A DNA stretch of 64,000 bases from Sporosalibacterium faouarense (GCF_016765695.1 NZ_JAETGO010000089.1:62001-126000), one strand, 5' to 3'. Positions 17,418 through 26,606 are shown, counted from the first letter of the stretch. The notes: generated by a model from the letters alone, not told the origin. Numbers and translations: made by a program.

Positions 17418-17592
17418 TGCAAAAAAATAGTGTATAAAGGTGTTTAATTTTCAAAAAATAAATTTATTATGATTTTTATCAATTTTCTATTCTATTTTTC
17501 GGTAATAATGAATTTCCTTAGCAATTCAATAAATATTTATGTAGAATAAATACCTTTTAAAATGGCTAAATTAAGGTTACACAACCTATTTG

Positions 17593-17634
17593 ATGGAGGT
17601 GAAGAAAAAGCTAATGGGAAAATTGGGAGTGTGA
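17593..17634 (+). other. Short in-frame leader ORF before spoIVB
   Basis: ATG 17593 opens 13 codons ending at TGA 17632-17634 (a TAG follows), in the same frame as spoIVB. A strong GGAGGTG (17595-17601) is placed for an internal ATG at 17614, giving a six-codon peptide, and not for the spoIVB start at 17641. It may be a translational-coupling leader or the remnant of a longer N-terminus. Confidence 0.35.
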
Positions 17635-17640
17635 TAGTTT

Positions 17641-18972
17641 TTGAGAAAATTTAATAGAAGAACTGCTACTTTTTTGGTAGTTATGTTAATCGTTACTGCA
17701 GTATATGTAGTACAGATATATAATATTATCAGTTTCCCTTCACAAATGGATATATTTAGAGGAGAAAATGAAACTATAGATATTTTATTTCCTTTTACAG
17801 TAAAACTGCATGATAACAACAATAAAAGGGAAGTATTAAAATTTATTGAGGATAGGGAAGAAGATGAGAGTCTAAAGGTTAGTGTAAGAAATTCATATAA
17901 ATTTAAATCAATCGAAAATGGAGAAGCTAAATTAGAATTTAAGCTACTTGGGTTAATACCAATAAAAAATGTTAATATTAACGTCGTAGATAATCTTTAT
18001 TTAGTTCCTGGTGGAAATACAATTGGAGTAAAGTTAGAAACAAAGGGAGTTCTTGTAGTAGCGTTATCAGATGACTTAGTAGGTATTGATGGGAAAAAGC
18101 ATAGTCCATCAATAGATGCAGGTATAAAAGTCGGTGATGTTATTACAAAGATTAATGATACAAATGTTAAGAATGCTTCTCATGTAATAAGATTACTCAA
18201 TGAGGTTGGAGAAAGCAAAGTTAAAATCACTTTAGAGAGAAATGAGTATGAATTTACCACTGAAGTTCAACCAGTCAAATGTAGTCAAGATAATTCCTAT
18301 AGATTGGGACTATGGGTTAGAGATAAAACTGCAGGAATAGGCACTCTAACTTTTTATCATCCAGAGAGTAGAACTTTTGGAGCATTAGGTCATGGAATAA
18401 CAGATGTGGATACAGGTTCTTTAATGCCGATATCTAATGGTGAAATTTTAAAAGCCACAATATCATCAATAGAACAAGGTAAAAAAGGGGAGCCAGGAGA
18501 ATTAAGAGGAGCTTTTTTTGAAACAAGTGGTTCAATAGGAAAAATATTTGATAATAGTCCATTTGGTATATATGGAACATTAGGAAGAAATTATGATAAA
18601 ATACCTTCTAATAAGGCAATTCCAATCGGACTTCAAAATGAAGTTAAGACTGGAAAAGCCTATATTTTATCTACAATTGAAAATGATAAAATTGAAAAAT
18701 TTGAAATTGAAATACTAAAGGCACAACCTCAAAGCTCACCTACTCAAAAAAGTATGGTAATTCAAGTAACAGATAAAAAACTTTTGGAAAAAACAGGTGG
18801 AATAGTGCAGGGAATGAGTGGAAGCCCAATAATACAAGATGGCAAACTAATTGGTGCAGTGACTCATGTTTTTGTTAACGATCCTACTAAAGGATATGGT
18901 ATTTATATTAACTGGATGATTAAAGAAGCAGGAATTTCTTTAGATAAAAAAACTTTGCCAAAAGCAAATTAA
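17641..18972 (+). CDS. spoIVB: SpoIVB signalling serine peptidase
   Basis: SpoIVB is secreted from the forespore and cleaves SpoIVFA to trigger SigK processing. The 443-residue protein has an N-terminal membrane or signal helix (about 9-31), a PDZ domain (about 125-210) and an S55 peptidase domain. His251 (GALGHG), Asp378 and Ser393 (GMSGSP) reproduce the spacing of the B. subtilis triad His236/Asp363/Ser378. The start is TTG with GGGAG 11 bases upstream; stops occur just before it in frame. It adjoins spo0A, as in Bacillus and Clostridia. I could not find a convincing SigF or SigG promoter. Confidence 0.96.
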   Translation: MRKFNRRTATFLVVMLIVTAVYVVQIYNIISFPSQMDIFRGENETIDILFPFTVKLHDNNNKREVLKFIEDREEDESLKVSVRNSYKFKSIENGEAKLEFKLLGLIPIKNVNINVVDNLYLVPGGNTIGVKLETKGVLVVALSDDLVGIDGKKHSPSIDAGIKVGDVITKINDTNVKNASHVIRLLNEVGESKVKITLERNEYEFTTEVQPVKCSQDNSYRLGLWVRDKTAGIGTLTFYHPESRTFGALGHGITDVDTGSLMPISNGEILKATISSIEQGKKGEPGELRGAFFETSGSIGKIFDNSPFGIYGTLGRNYDKIPSNKAIPIGLQNEVKTGKAYILSTIENDKIEKFEIEILKAQPQSSPTQKSMVIQVTDKKLLEKTGGIVQGMSGSPIIQDGKLIGAVTHVFVNDPTKGYGIYINWMIKEAGISLDKKTLPKAN

Positions 18973-18999
18973 AAAAAATGTTGTTTTTCAGAGAATCTT

Positions 19000-19040
19000 A
19001 AAAGAAGAGGTATTTTTTTATAAAATATCTCTTCTTTTTT
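19000..19040 (+). terminator. Intrinsic terminator after spoIVB
   Basis: AAAAGAAGAG (19000-19009) pairs with CTCTTCTTTT (19029-19038), with additional AT pairing inside, followed by T residues. Confidence 0.85.
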
Positions 19041-19090
19041 GAAAATAATTCAAAAAAATTTTAAAAAAGTTACGATAATAGAAAAATATA

Positions 19091-19119
19091 GAAGGAAATA
19101 AATAGCATTTGTCGAATGT
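19091..19119 (+). promoter_or_regulatory. SigH promoter of spo0A overlapping a 0A box
   Basis: GAAGGAAAT (19091-19099), an 11-base spacer and GTCGAATGT (19111-19119) match the SigH consensus RnAGGAwww-N11/12-RnnGAATww. TGTCGAA at 19110-19116, an exact 0A box, overlaps the -10 element. A weaker inverted copy (TGTCAGA on the minus strand) lies near 19133-19141. This parallels the sporulation promoter Ps of B. subtilis spo0A. Confidence 0.75.
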
Positions 19120-19203
19120 TTAAATTAATAAAGTCTGACAAATTTTTTTACGAAAAAGTGAATCAGATTTATAGAATAAAAAGGATTTTAGGGGGTTAAT
19201 AAA

Positions 19204-20010
19204 TTGAATAATGAAAAAATTAGTGTTTTGATAGCAGATGATAATAGGGATTTTTGTGGTATTTTAAAGGAATACCTTACTACTCAGCCCGATGTAGAAG
19301 TTGTGGGAGTTGCAAAGGACGGTCTAGAGGCGCTTGATTTAATTACAGAGAAGGCACCTGATGTTTTAGTTTTAGATATAATTATGCCTCATCTTGACGG
19401 ATTAGGTGTTTTAGAGAGACTTAACACTTTAGATCTCGACACATTTCCAAAAACTATAGTATTATCTGCTGTTGGTCAAGACAAGATAACACAAAGAGCA
19501 ATTAATTTAGGCGCAGATTATTATGTGGTAAAACCTTTTGATTTTGAAATTTTCATGAAGAGAATTAGACAGGTTACAGGGACATCACCTACTAAAGTAA
19601 CTAGAAGAAGAATACCAAACACTACTTCAACTTTAGTAAATACTAATAATGCACCAAAAACTTTAGAAGCAAAAATCACAAATATAATACATGAGATTGG
19701 TGTACCTGCTCATATAAAGGGCTATTTATATCTTAGAGAAGCTATTAGTATGGTTGTAGATGAAATAGAACTTCTAAGCGCTGTAACTAAAGAACTCTAC
19801 CCAAATATAGCTAAGAAGTTTAATACTACTCCTAGTAGGGTAGAAAGAGCTATAAGACATGCTATAGAGGTTGCATGGAGTAGAGGTAAGATAGACACTA
19901 TAAATCAGCTGTTTGGATATACTGTACATACTGATAAAGGTAAGCCAACTAATAGTGAGTTTATAGCAATGGTTGCAGATAAATTAAGACTAGAGCAACC
20001 GGTAAGCTAA
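19204..20010 (+). CDS. spo0A: Sporulation master regulator Spo0A
   Basis: Spo0A is the response regulator that commits the cell to sporulation. The N-terminal receiver (about 1-125) has the acidic pocket Asp12/Asp13, the phospho-acceptor Asp58 in 'VLVLDIIMP' and a 'VVKPF' lysine. The C-terminal DNA-binding domain (about 150-268) has the invariant recognition region '[20 protein letters not shown]'. The 268-residue length is typical. The start is TTG preceded by AGGGGG. No phosphorelay kinase or spo0F is nearby, consistent with direct phosphorylation by orphan kinases in Clostridia. The promoter region carries SigH and 0A elements, indicating autoregulation. Confidence 0.98.
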   Translation: MNNEKISVLIADDNRDFCGILKEYLTTQPDVEVVGVAKDGLEALDLITEKAPDVLVLDIIMPHLDGLGVLERLNTLDLDTFPKTIVLSAVGQDKITQRAINLGADYYVVKPFDFEIFMKRIRQVTGTSPTKVTRRRIPNTTSTLVNTNNAPKTLEAKITNIIHEIGVPAHIKGYLYLREAISMVVDEIELLSAVTKELYPNIAKKFNTTPSRVERAIRHAIEVAWSRGKIDTINQLFGYTVHTDKGKPTNSEFIAMVADKLRLEQPVS

Positions 20011-20044
20011 GTAACATTAAATGTACTTTTATGAATTGCGTACT

Positions 20045-20095
20045 AAACACCTTCTTCAAAGATTAAATAATCTATTGTTTGAAGGTGTTTTTATA
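20045..20095 (+). terminator. Intrinsic terminator after spo0A
   Basis: AAACACCTTC (20045-20054) pairs with GAAGGTGTTT (20081-20090), with further CAAA/TTTG pairing inside and a T tract after it. Confidence 0.85.
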
Positions 20096-20354
20096 TTATA
20101 AGTTATAAATCATCAATAAAAGTCAAAAATTACTGTAATTTAACCAAAAAACCTTATTTGTATCATAAAAATCGTATATTATATCATAATAGATATTATC
20201 ATAAATGATAATCTATACTATCTTAAAAATGAATACTTAAAAAATTAAAACAAATAATACTTACTATCATTGATAATATAAAAAGAAATAGTATAATAGA
20301 TATATCAGCCTTTATTTCTAAAAAATACCATACTAAATAGTTAAGGAGGAAATA
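20096..20354 (+). promoter_or_regulatory. Regulatory region of the P-type ATPase gene
   Basis: This stretch, together with the spo0A terminator, forms a 344-base gap. A SigA promoter is readable: TTGATA (20270-20275), 16 bases, TATAAT (20292-20297). A dyad ATTATCAT-AA-ATGATAAT lies at 20195-20212, and a related TATCAtTGATA at about 20265-20275 covers the -35 element. Several further TATCATA words occur at 20161-20200. The pattern suggests a repressor operator, but I cannot assign the regulator; no known riboswitch motif was seen. Confidence 0.5.
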
Positions 20355-22991
20355 ATGAACTCAGAAAATGCTTATAAGAAAGATACCACCGAATTACTTA
20401 TTGATTATGATGTCGATAAGAATACAGGATTAAGTCTAGAAGAAGTAGAAAAAAGAAAGAATCTACATGGATTAAATAAACTCAAAACTCAAGAAGGAGA
20501 GAGTTTATTAAAGAAATTCTTTAATCAATTTAAAGATTTTATGGTCATTATATTGATTATAGCTGCTATAATCTCAGGTTCTCTTGGTGAGTTTAAAGAC
20601 TCTATTATTATTTTAATAGTAGTAATACTAAATGCTATACTAGGATTAGTACAAGAAGATAAAGCAGAGAAGTCCTTGCAAGCATTAAAAAATATGACTA
20701 CTCCTTTGGCTAAAGTACTAAGGAATAATAAAATTACTCAAATTAAATCTACAGAGATAGTTCCTGGAGATATAGTGATTCTTGAGAGTGGAGACTATAT
20801 ACCAGCCGATGGTAGATTATTAGAATCATCAAGTTTAAAGGTTGAGGAGTCTGCCCTCACTGGCGAATCTTTACCAGTTAATAAAAACACTGAAGTCTTA
20901 CAAGGAGATAATGTTCCCCTGGGAGATAGAAAAAATATGGTTTTCTCAACTAGCATGGTAACCCATGGTAGAGGTAAAATACTAGTAACTGATACAGGTA
21001 TGAAAACTGAAATTGGAAAAATAGCTGAATTAATTGGCTCACAAGAAAAACTAAAAACACCTTTACAAATTAAGCTTGAAGAGTTAGGTAAGTGGTTAGG
21101 AATAATTGCATTATCAGTATGTATAATTATATTCTTAATCGGATACATGCAAGGAAGAGATCCCCTAGAGATGTTTATGCTAGCGGTGTCATTGGCTGTT
21201 GCAGCTATACCAGAAGGATTACCTGCTATAGTAACTATTGTTCTTTCATTGGGAGTACAAAGAATGATAAAAAGAAATGCTATAATAAGACGATTGCCAG
21301 CAGTTGAAACATTAGGAACAGCTTCAGTAATTTGTTCTGACAAAACTGGTACTTTAACTCAAAATAAAATGACCGTAACAAAACTATATACATATAACGA
21401 TTTAAAAGATGTAGAAAAAATTAATATAGAAAATCAATCTTCAAACTTAGCAATTAAGATTGGATTATTATGCAATGACTCTACTATAAATGAAGAAAAG
21501 GGAGAGAAAGAAGCAATAGGAGATCCAACTGAAGTAGCTTTAGTAGTACTAGCCCAAAAAAAAGGTCTTTTTAAAAAAGAGCTTGAAAGAAAACTCGAAA
21601 GAGTAAATGAAATACCCTTTGATTCTGAGAGAAAGCTTATGACTACTATTCATAAATCGGAATCAGGATATAAGGTTTTCACAAAAGGAGCACCAGATGT
21701 TTTATTAGAAAGGTGTAATAGAATATTAGATGATAATACTGTTAGAGATATAACCGATGATGATAAGAAAAATATATTATCCATTAATGAAACTATGGCA
21801 AATAAAGCATTAAGAGTTTTAGCTATGGCCTATGATGATTCTGATAGTAGCATAGATAATCCAACATCTGAAAACACTGAAAATGATTTAATATTTGTTG
21901 GTTTATCTGGAATGATTGACCCACCAAGAGAAGAAGTTAAAAAAGCAGTAGCTAAAAGTAAAAGTGCTGGTATTAGACCAGTTATGATTACAGGTGACTA
22001 TAAGCTCACAGCAGTTACTATTGCCAAAGAGTTAGGAATATTAGACGAAAATGGTAAAGGTATTGATGGAAACGAGTTAGATAAACTATCAGATGAAGAA
22101 CTTACAGAGCAAGTTGATAAATACTCAGTTTATGCTAGAGTCTCACCGGAACACAAAGTTAGGATCGTTAAAGCGTGGCAGAATAGAGGCAAAATAGTAG
22201 CTATGACTGGAGATGGAGTTAATGATGCCCCATCATTAAAGAGATCAAATATTGGTTGTGCCATGGGAATAACTGGTACGGATGTCTCTAAAGAAGCCTC
22301 AGATATGATACTAACCGATGATAATTTTTCAACTATCGTATCAGCTGTCGAAGAAGGAAGAAATATATATGCAAATATAAGGAAGTCAATTCATTATCTT
22401 TTATCTTGTAATATTGGTGAAATAATAGCATTATTTGTTGCCTTAGTTTTTAACATGCCGAGTCCACTAATTCCAATTCATATATTATGGATTAATCTTG
22501 TTACAGATAGTTTCCCTGCATTATCATTAGGTGTTGATCCAGCAGAACCAGGTATTATGGATAGAAAGCCTAGAGACCCAAATGAAAGTATATTTGCCAA
22601 TGGATTAGGACTTTCGATTGGAATTAAAGGTTTAATTATTGGGGGAGTTACTGTTCTATCCTTTATAACTGGAAATAATATAAGTTTGGAAACAGGAAGA
22701 ACAATGGCTTTTCTAACATTAAGTTTCTCACAGTTTGGAAACAGTCTTAGTGTTAGATCATTAGATAAATCCTTATTTAAAATTGGCATATTTAAGAATA
22801 AATATCTAATAGGAGCAATCCTTTTATCAAGTACACTTATGCTAAGTGTTCTATTTATCCCTTTCCTTAGAAATGTATTTGATTTAGAATTATTATCCTT
22901 AAGAGAAACTCTATACGTTGTTGGATTTTCAGCAATTCCATTGATTTCAGGAGAGATATTTAAAAAAATTAAAAGCATATTCAAAAAATAG
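20355..22991 (+). CDS. Calcium-transporting P-type ATPase (type IIA)
   Basis: An 878-residue cation pump that would export Ca2+ (possibly Mn2+) from the cytoplasm. In order: N-terminal cation-ATPase domain; membrane helices M1-M2 (about 62-100); actuator loop with 'TGES' (169-172); M4 with 'AIPEGLP' (285-290); phosphorylation site Asp329 in 'CSDKTGTLT'; nucleotide domain with 'KGAPD'; hinge 'TGDGVNDAPSL'; M5-M6 with 'NLVTDSFPALSLG', which keeps the Asn and Asp ligands of SERCA-type calcium sites; and a C-terminal membrane domain. AAGGAGG precedes ATG. It has its own promoter and terminator, splitting an otherwise conserved spo0A/recN-steA backbone, so it is probably a lineage insertion. Confidence 0.93.
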   Translation: MNSENAYKKDTTELLIDYDVDKNTGLSLEEVEKRKNLHGLNKLKTQEGESLLKKFFNQFKDFMVIILIIAAIISGSLGEFKDSIIILIVVILNAILGLVQEDKAEKSLQALKNMTTPLAKVLRNNKITQIKSTEIVPGDIVILESGDYIPADGRLLESSSLKVEESALTGESLPVNKNTEVLQGDNVPLGDRKNMVFSTSMVTHGRGKILVTDTGMKTEIGKIAELIGSQEKLKTPLQIKLEELGKWLGIIALSVCIIIFLIGYMQGRDPLEMFMLAVSLAVAAIPEGLPAIVTIVLSLGVQRMIKRNAIIRRLPAVETLGTASVICSDKTGTLTQNKMTVTKLYTYNDLKDVEKINIENQSSNLAIKIGLLCNDSTINEEKGEKEAIGDPTEVALVVLAQKKGLFKKELERKLERVNEIPFDSERKLMTTIHKSESGYKVFTKGAPDVLLERCNRILDDNTVRDITDDDKKNILSINETMANKALRVLAMAYDDSDSSIDNPTSENTENDLIFVGLSGMIDPPREEVKKAVAKSKSAGIRPVMITGDYKLTAVTIAKELGILDENGKGIDGNELDKLSDEELTEQVDKYSVYARVSPEHKVRIVKAWQNRGKIVAMTGDGVNDAPSLKRSNIGCAMGITGTDVSKEASDMILTDDNFSTIVSAVEEGRNIYANIRKSIHYLLSCNIGEIIALFVALVFNMPSPLIPIHILWINLVTDSFPALSLGVDPAEPGIMDRKPRDPNESIFANGLGLSIGIKGLIIGGVTVLSFITGNNISLETGRTMAFLTLSFSQFGNSLSVRSLDKSLFKIGIFKNKYLIGAILLSSTLMLSVLFIPFLRNVFDLELLSLRETLYVVGFSAIPLISGEIFKKIKSIFKK

Positions 22992-23018
22992 ATTGGTTTT
23001 CCAATCTATTTTTTTTTA
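22987..23018 (+). terminator. Terminator overlapping the ATPase stop codon
   Basis: AATAGATTGG (22987-22996) pairs with CCAATCTATT (23001-23010) around TTTT, followed by eight more T. The TAG stop codon is inside the left arm. Confidence 0.92.
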
Positions 23019-23100
23019 CTAATTTTTCAACACTAAATTTGGTATTTTTTAAAGGAATTGACCAATAATAAGAATAAAAGATTTTTTTGGAGGCTCTTTA

Positions 23101-24219
23101 ATGAGTATTAATGGAATTGTAAAAAAGGATAGAAAAACTAAAAATCTTATTGGAAGATTGAGACCTGGAGATATAGCAGTTATTTCTCATTCAGATTTAG
23201 ATGAATTAGCAGCTATAGGACTGGTAGAATCAAAAGTTAAATGCGTAATAAATACAGATAAAACTATAAGCGGAAGATATCCAAATAAAGGGCCCTCAAT
23301 ATTATTAGATGCTAAAATTCCGATCTATGAAGCAGGAAATGACTTCTTTTTAGAAATTAAAGATAATGAAAGTATAAAAATTGGCAATAATACTATAACA
23401 TCCAGCAAAGGAAAACTTTATCCTTGTACTATTTTATGTTGCGATACAGTAACAAAACTTCTTGATATTGGTTATAAAAATACTGAAAAAGAATTAGATA
23501 AGTTCATAGAAAATACTCTTTTATATGCTAAGAAAGAAAAGGATATGGTGTTAGGTAAATTAAAAATTCCTAAGACAAAAGTAGATATAAAAGATAAACA
23601 TGTTTTGGTTGTTGTAAGAGGTAAGGATTACAAAAAAGACTTAACAGCAATTAAAATGTATATAAACGAGATGAAACCAATATTAATAGGAGTCGATGGT
23701 GGTGGGGATGCTCTACTGGAATTTGGTTATACTCCAGATATCGTTATAGGTGATATGGATAGTGTTAGTGATAAATGTTTAAAAATAGCTAAAGAAATCA
23801 TAGTTCATGCCTATAGCGATGGAAAAGCTCCAGGACTAACAAGAATAGAAAAACTTGGTTTAAATTCAACTATTTTTTCTTCTCCAGGAACTAGTGAAGA
23901 TATAGCTATGTTACTTGCATATTCTAATGGTGCTGATCTAATAGTAGCAGTTGGATCCCATAGTAATATGATTGATTTCTTAGAAAAAGGTAGAAAAGGA
24001 ATGGCCAGTACCTTCTTAGTTAGATTGAAAGTTGGATCAAAATTAGTTGATGCTAAAGGTGTAAATAAACTTTATAAAAATAAAATTGGAATAAAATATA
24101 TTTTAGGCCTAGGAGTCGCTGCTTTAATACCGATTTTAGTCATTATTTTTATGTTTCCTCCCTTAAGAGAATTTTTTAAACTCATGGAAATAAGATTAAG
24201 GCTCTTTCTAGGTCTTTAA
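23101..24219 (+). CDS. steA: SteA-like cytokinetic ring protein
   Basis: A 372-residue protein of the SteA family, known in corynebacteria as a divisome-associated factor needed for daughter-cell separation. It contains a thiamin-pyrophosphokinase-like domain (about 190-310) with 'GVDGGGDALLEFGYTPDIVIGDMDSVSD', and a C-terminal membrane helix (about 337-357). TTGGAGG precedes ATG. It is followed by an MctB/SteB-like gene, as in actinobacteria, which supports the assignment. The catalytic meaning of the kinase-like fold is unknown. Confidence 0.88.
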   Translation: MSINGIVKKDRKTKNLIGRLRPGDIAVISHSDLDELAAIGLVESKVKCVINTDKTISGRYPNKGPSILLDAKIPIYEAGNDFFLEIKDNESIKIGNNTITSSKGKLYPCTILCCDTVTKLLDIGYKNTEKELDKFIENTLLYAKKEKDMVLGKLKIPKTKVDIKDKHVLVVVRGKDYKKDLTAIKMYINEMKPILIGVDGGGDALLEFGYTPDIVIGDMDSVSDKCLKIAKEIIVHAYSDGKAPGLTRIEKLGLNSTIFSSPGTSEDIAMLLAYSNGADLIVAVGSHSNMIDFLEKGRKGMASTFLVRLKVGSKLVDAKGVNKLYKNKIGIKYILGLGVAALIPILVIIFMFPPLREFFKLMEIRLRLFLGL

Positions 24220-24296
24220 GGGGTGTTTAGTTTGGGATAAATATTAGATATTATATTATATCAATTATTTCTATTTTTCTTGCTTTAGGAATTGGT

Positions 24297-25085
24297 ATGT
24301 TTATAGGTTTTATGTTCGATGCTCAAGAACTCTTAACATCAGAAAAAGAAGATATGGTTGAAAAGCTAGAATTAAAATTTGAAAACTTACAGACAGAGAA
24401 TAAAGAAGTTAATACAAAATTAAATAATGCTCTTGAAAAAAATAGACAATATATTGATTTCACAGAAAGTATTCTTCCGGAATTAGTTGAAAATAGACTA
24501 TTAGGGATTAATATTGTTGTTATTGAAACAAATAATGATTATAGTTATTCAGATGTTACATCAATACTCCAGCTATCTGGAGCTAATGTTAATAAAATAA
24601 CTTTAGTTGATAAAAATATCATTAATAATATGTCTTTCTTAAAATCACAATTATTTGATGCGGATAGCAATTTAGATGACTCCGAAGTTATCCAAGCAAT
24701 TATTCCTGAATTTGTTAATGATATTGTAAATGATAGAGTTAGTTTAATGTTAAATCAAATAAAAAAACGTAATTTAGTAATGGTAGAAGGAAGCACTTTA
24801 GAAAATACTGATTATTTCATAGTAGCAGGTGGTGCAAAAAAGGATAATGCACATAAAAGTCACACTATTAACAATACTATAGTTGACTATTTAATGATCA
24901 ATAATTATCCTCTAATTGCAATTGAAAAAGATTACGTCAAAAGTTCGTTTACACAAAACTATCAGGATAGAAAGATTGATACTATAAACAATATTAATAC
25001 TGCAATGGGGAAGGCTTCATTGGTACTAATTTTAGAAAATAATATTTTAAACAGTAAAATTCAAAGTACTATCGAGAGGGAGTAG
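24297..25085 (+). CDS. MctB/SteB-like membrane protein (copper transporter family)
   Basis: Family members have one N-terminal membrane helix, a coiled coil and an extracytoplasmic domain; in mycobacteria MctB limits copper, in corynebacteria SteB partners SteA. Here the first conventional start is ATG 24297, which cuts the N-terminal helix. In the same frame the upstream codons from about 24237 encode the expected start of the family ('INIRYYIISIISIFLALG'), yet there is no ATG, GTG or TTG in frame after the stop at 24228. The ribosome site AAGGGGTG (24218-24225) suits a start near 24232, where TTG exists one frame off. A one-base deletion, a non-standard start or a sequence error could explain this. 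The coiled coil is about residues 15-50. Confidence 0.75.
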   Translation: MFIGFMFDAQELLTSEKEDMVEKLELKFENLQTENKEVNTKLNNALEKNRQYIDFTESILPELVENRLLGINIVVIETNNDYSYSDVTSILQLSGANVNKITLVDKNIINNMSFLKSQLFDADSNLDDSEVIQAIIPEFVNDIVNDRVSLMLNQIKKRNLVMVEGSTLENTDYFIVAGGAKKDNAHKSHTINNTIVDYLMINNYPLIAIEKDYVKSSFTQNYQDRKIDTINNINTAMGKASLVLILENNILNSKIQSTIERE

Positions 25086-25088
25086 AAT

Positions 25089-25766
25089 ATGTGCAATCAT
25101 GAAGTTGTTGCAGTAATTCCTGTATATAACGAAGAAGATACAATTGAAGAAACTGTCAATAACCTTAGAAAGATAGACTTAATTAATAAAATTGTCGTTA
25201 TAAACGATGGATCAACAGACAATACTGAGGAAGTAGTAAAAAATTTAGAAGTATTTTTGATAAATTTAGAAAAAAACCATGGCAAAGGATATGCAATAAA
25301 AACTGCTCTAAGGAATCTTCAATATGATTATATTATATTTGTAGATGGAGATTTAGGCAAAACATCTAAATACATAGAAGAACTAATTTATCCTGTAATT
25401 CAAGGATCAGCAGATGCTACAGTAGCCAAATTTAAGCCAGCAACTAGAAAAGGTGGTTTTGGATTAGTAAAAAATTTGGCTAAGTATGGTGTATATATTT
25501 ATTGTGGTAAAAAAATCACATCTAGCCTTTCTGGACAGCGAGTCTATAGTAAAGCCGTAATAGATAAAATAAATTATATTCCTAATAATTTTGGAATCGA
25601 AATAGCTATGACAATCGGTACTCTAAGACATGGCTTTAAGCTTCAAGAGATTGATGTTGGCATGACACATCGTGAAAGCGGTAGAAATCTAAGTGGGTTT
25701 ATTCATAGAGGAAGACAGTTCTTAGATATATCAAAAACATTATTGATGTTAATGTATAGGGGATAA
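25089..25766 (+). CDS. Family 2 glycosyltransferase
   Basis: A 225-residue GT-A type transferase resembling dolichyl-phosphate or polyprenyl-phosphate sugar transferases. It begins 'VVAVIPVYNEEDTIEETVNNL', has the nucleotide-sugar and metal motif 'FVDGDLGK' (a DxD variant, near residues 86-91) and lacks membrane helices. The acceptor is unknown; the neighbouring MraY-like protein suggests a polyprenyl-phosphate-linked envelope glycan. It starts 3 bases after the MctB-like gene and shares a base with the next gene. Confidence 0.85.
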   Translation: MCNHEVVAVIPVYNEEDTIEETVNNLRKIDLINKIVVINDGSTDNTEEVVKNLEVFLINLEKNHGKGYAIKTALRNLQYDYIIFVDGDLGKTSKYIEELIYPVIQGSADATVAKFKPATRKGGFGLVKNLAKYGVYIYCGKKITSSLSGQRVYSKAVIDKINYIPNNFGIEIAMTIGTLRHGFKLQEIDVGMTHRESGRNLSGFIHRGRQFLDISKTLLMLMYRG

Positions 25767-26587
25767 TGATTATGAAATATATAATTGTAATTGCTTTTCT
25801 ATCAAGCATAATTGTATCTTATATAGTAATTCCATATGTCTATAGTATGTTAATGAACCAAAACTGTACTGAAAAAAATTATAAGTCTCAAAACATTCCA
25901 ATAGGTATGGGATTAGTCTTTGTTATAAGTCAGACTATAATATGCCTATCTATTAGTATATTCTACAATAACTATAGGATGTTAACATTGGTTTATTTAA
26001 TTATTGTTCTTCTTATAGCTTTTATAAGCCTACTTGATGATCTTATTGGAAACAAGAATATTAAAGGTCTTAGAGGACATTTCAAGTCATTAATTAATGG
26101 AACTCTAACAACTGGTGGACTTAAAGCAATTATGGGGATATTTTCCGCTTTAATTGCTTCACTAATAATTTCTGTTTCACTTTTAGATATAGTTATAAAT
26201 TTATTAGTAATAAGTCTATTTACAAATTTAATTAACCTTTTTGATTTGCGTCCTGGTAGAGCGATTAAGGTTTTTTTTATATTGACTTTAATTTTATTAA
26301 TCACCTCACAATTATCGACAATGAATTTTATACTTTTCTCAGCAATAGGAACAATGTTAGTATATTTCCCATATGATATAAAGGCAAAATCAATGATGGG
26401 GGATATTGGTTCTAACTCTTTGGGTATAACATTAGGCTTTTACTGTGGAGTTTCTAATCCAATTAAAATAAAATTGGTTTATTTAGCTATACTTGTCTTG
26501 CTTCATATAACAGCAGAAATAGTTTCATTTACTAAGATAATAAATAAAAATAGAATGTTAAACTATTTTGATAATCTAGGAAGATAG
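25766..26587 (+). CDS. MraY/WecA-like glycosyl-1-phosphate transferase family protein
   Basis: A 273-residue protein with about eight membrane helices. It retains 'SLLDDLIGN' (the DDxxG motif of the first cytoplasmic loop) and 'NLINLFDLRPGRAIK', corresponding to the NxxNxxD motif of the MraY/WecA family, plus 'MMGDIGSNSLG' (MxxGDxGS). It is shorter than typical MraY (about 320), so activity is plausible but unproven. Its start overlaps the stop of the glycosyltransferase, indicating coupling, and it may supply a polyprenyl-linked sugar to it. Confidence 0.8.
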   Translation: MIMKYIIVIAFLSSIIVSYIVIPYVYSMLMNQNCTEKNYKSQNIPIGMGLVFVISQTIICLSISIFYNNYRMLTLVYLIIVLLIAFISLLDDLIGNKNIKGLRGHFKSLINGTLTTGGLKAIMGIFSALIASLIISVSLLDIVINLLVISLFTNLINLFDLRPGRAIKVFFILTLILLITSQLSTMNFILFSAIGTMLVYFPYDIKAKSMMGDIGSNSLGITLGFYCGVSNPIKIKLVYLAILVLLHITAEIVSFTKIINKNRMLNYFDNLGR

Positions 26588-26606
26588 TTTCAGCGGAGGT
26601 GAACAA

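Noticed and set aside
20795-21343. 182-codon minus-strand ORF inside the P-type ATPase
   Set aside because: It is the complement of conserved ATPase motifs, including DKTGT, with no promoter or ribosome site.
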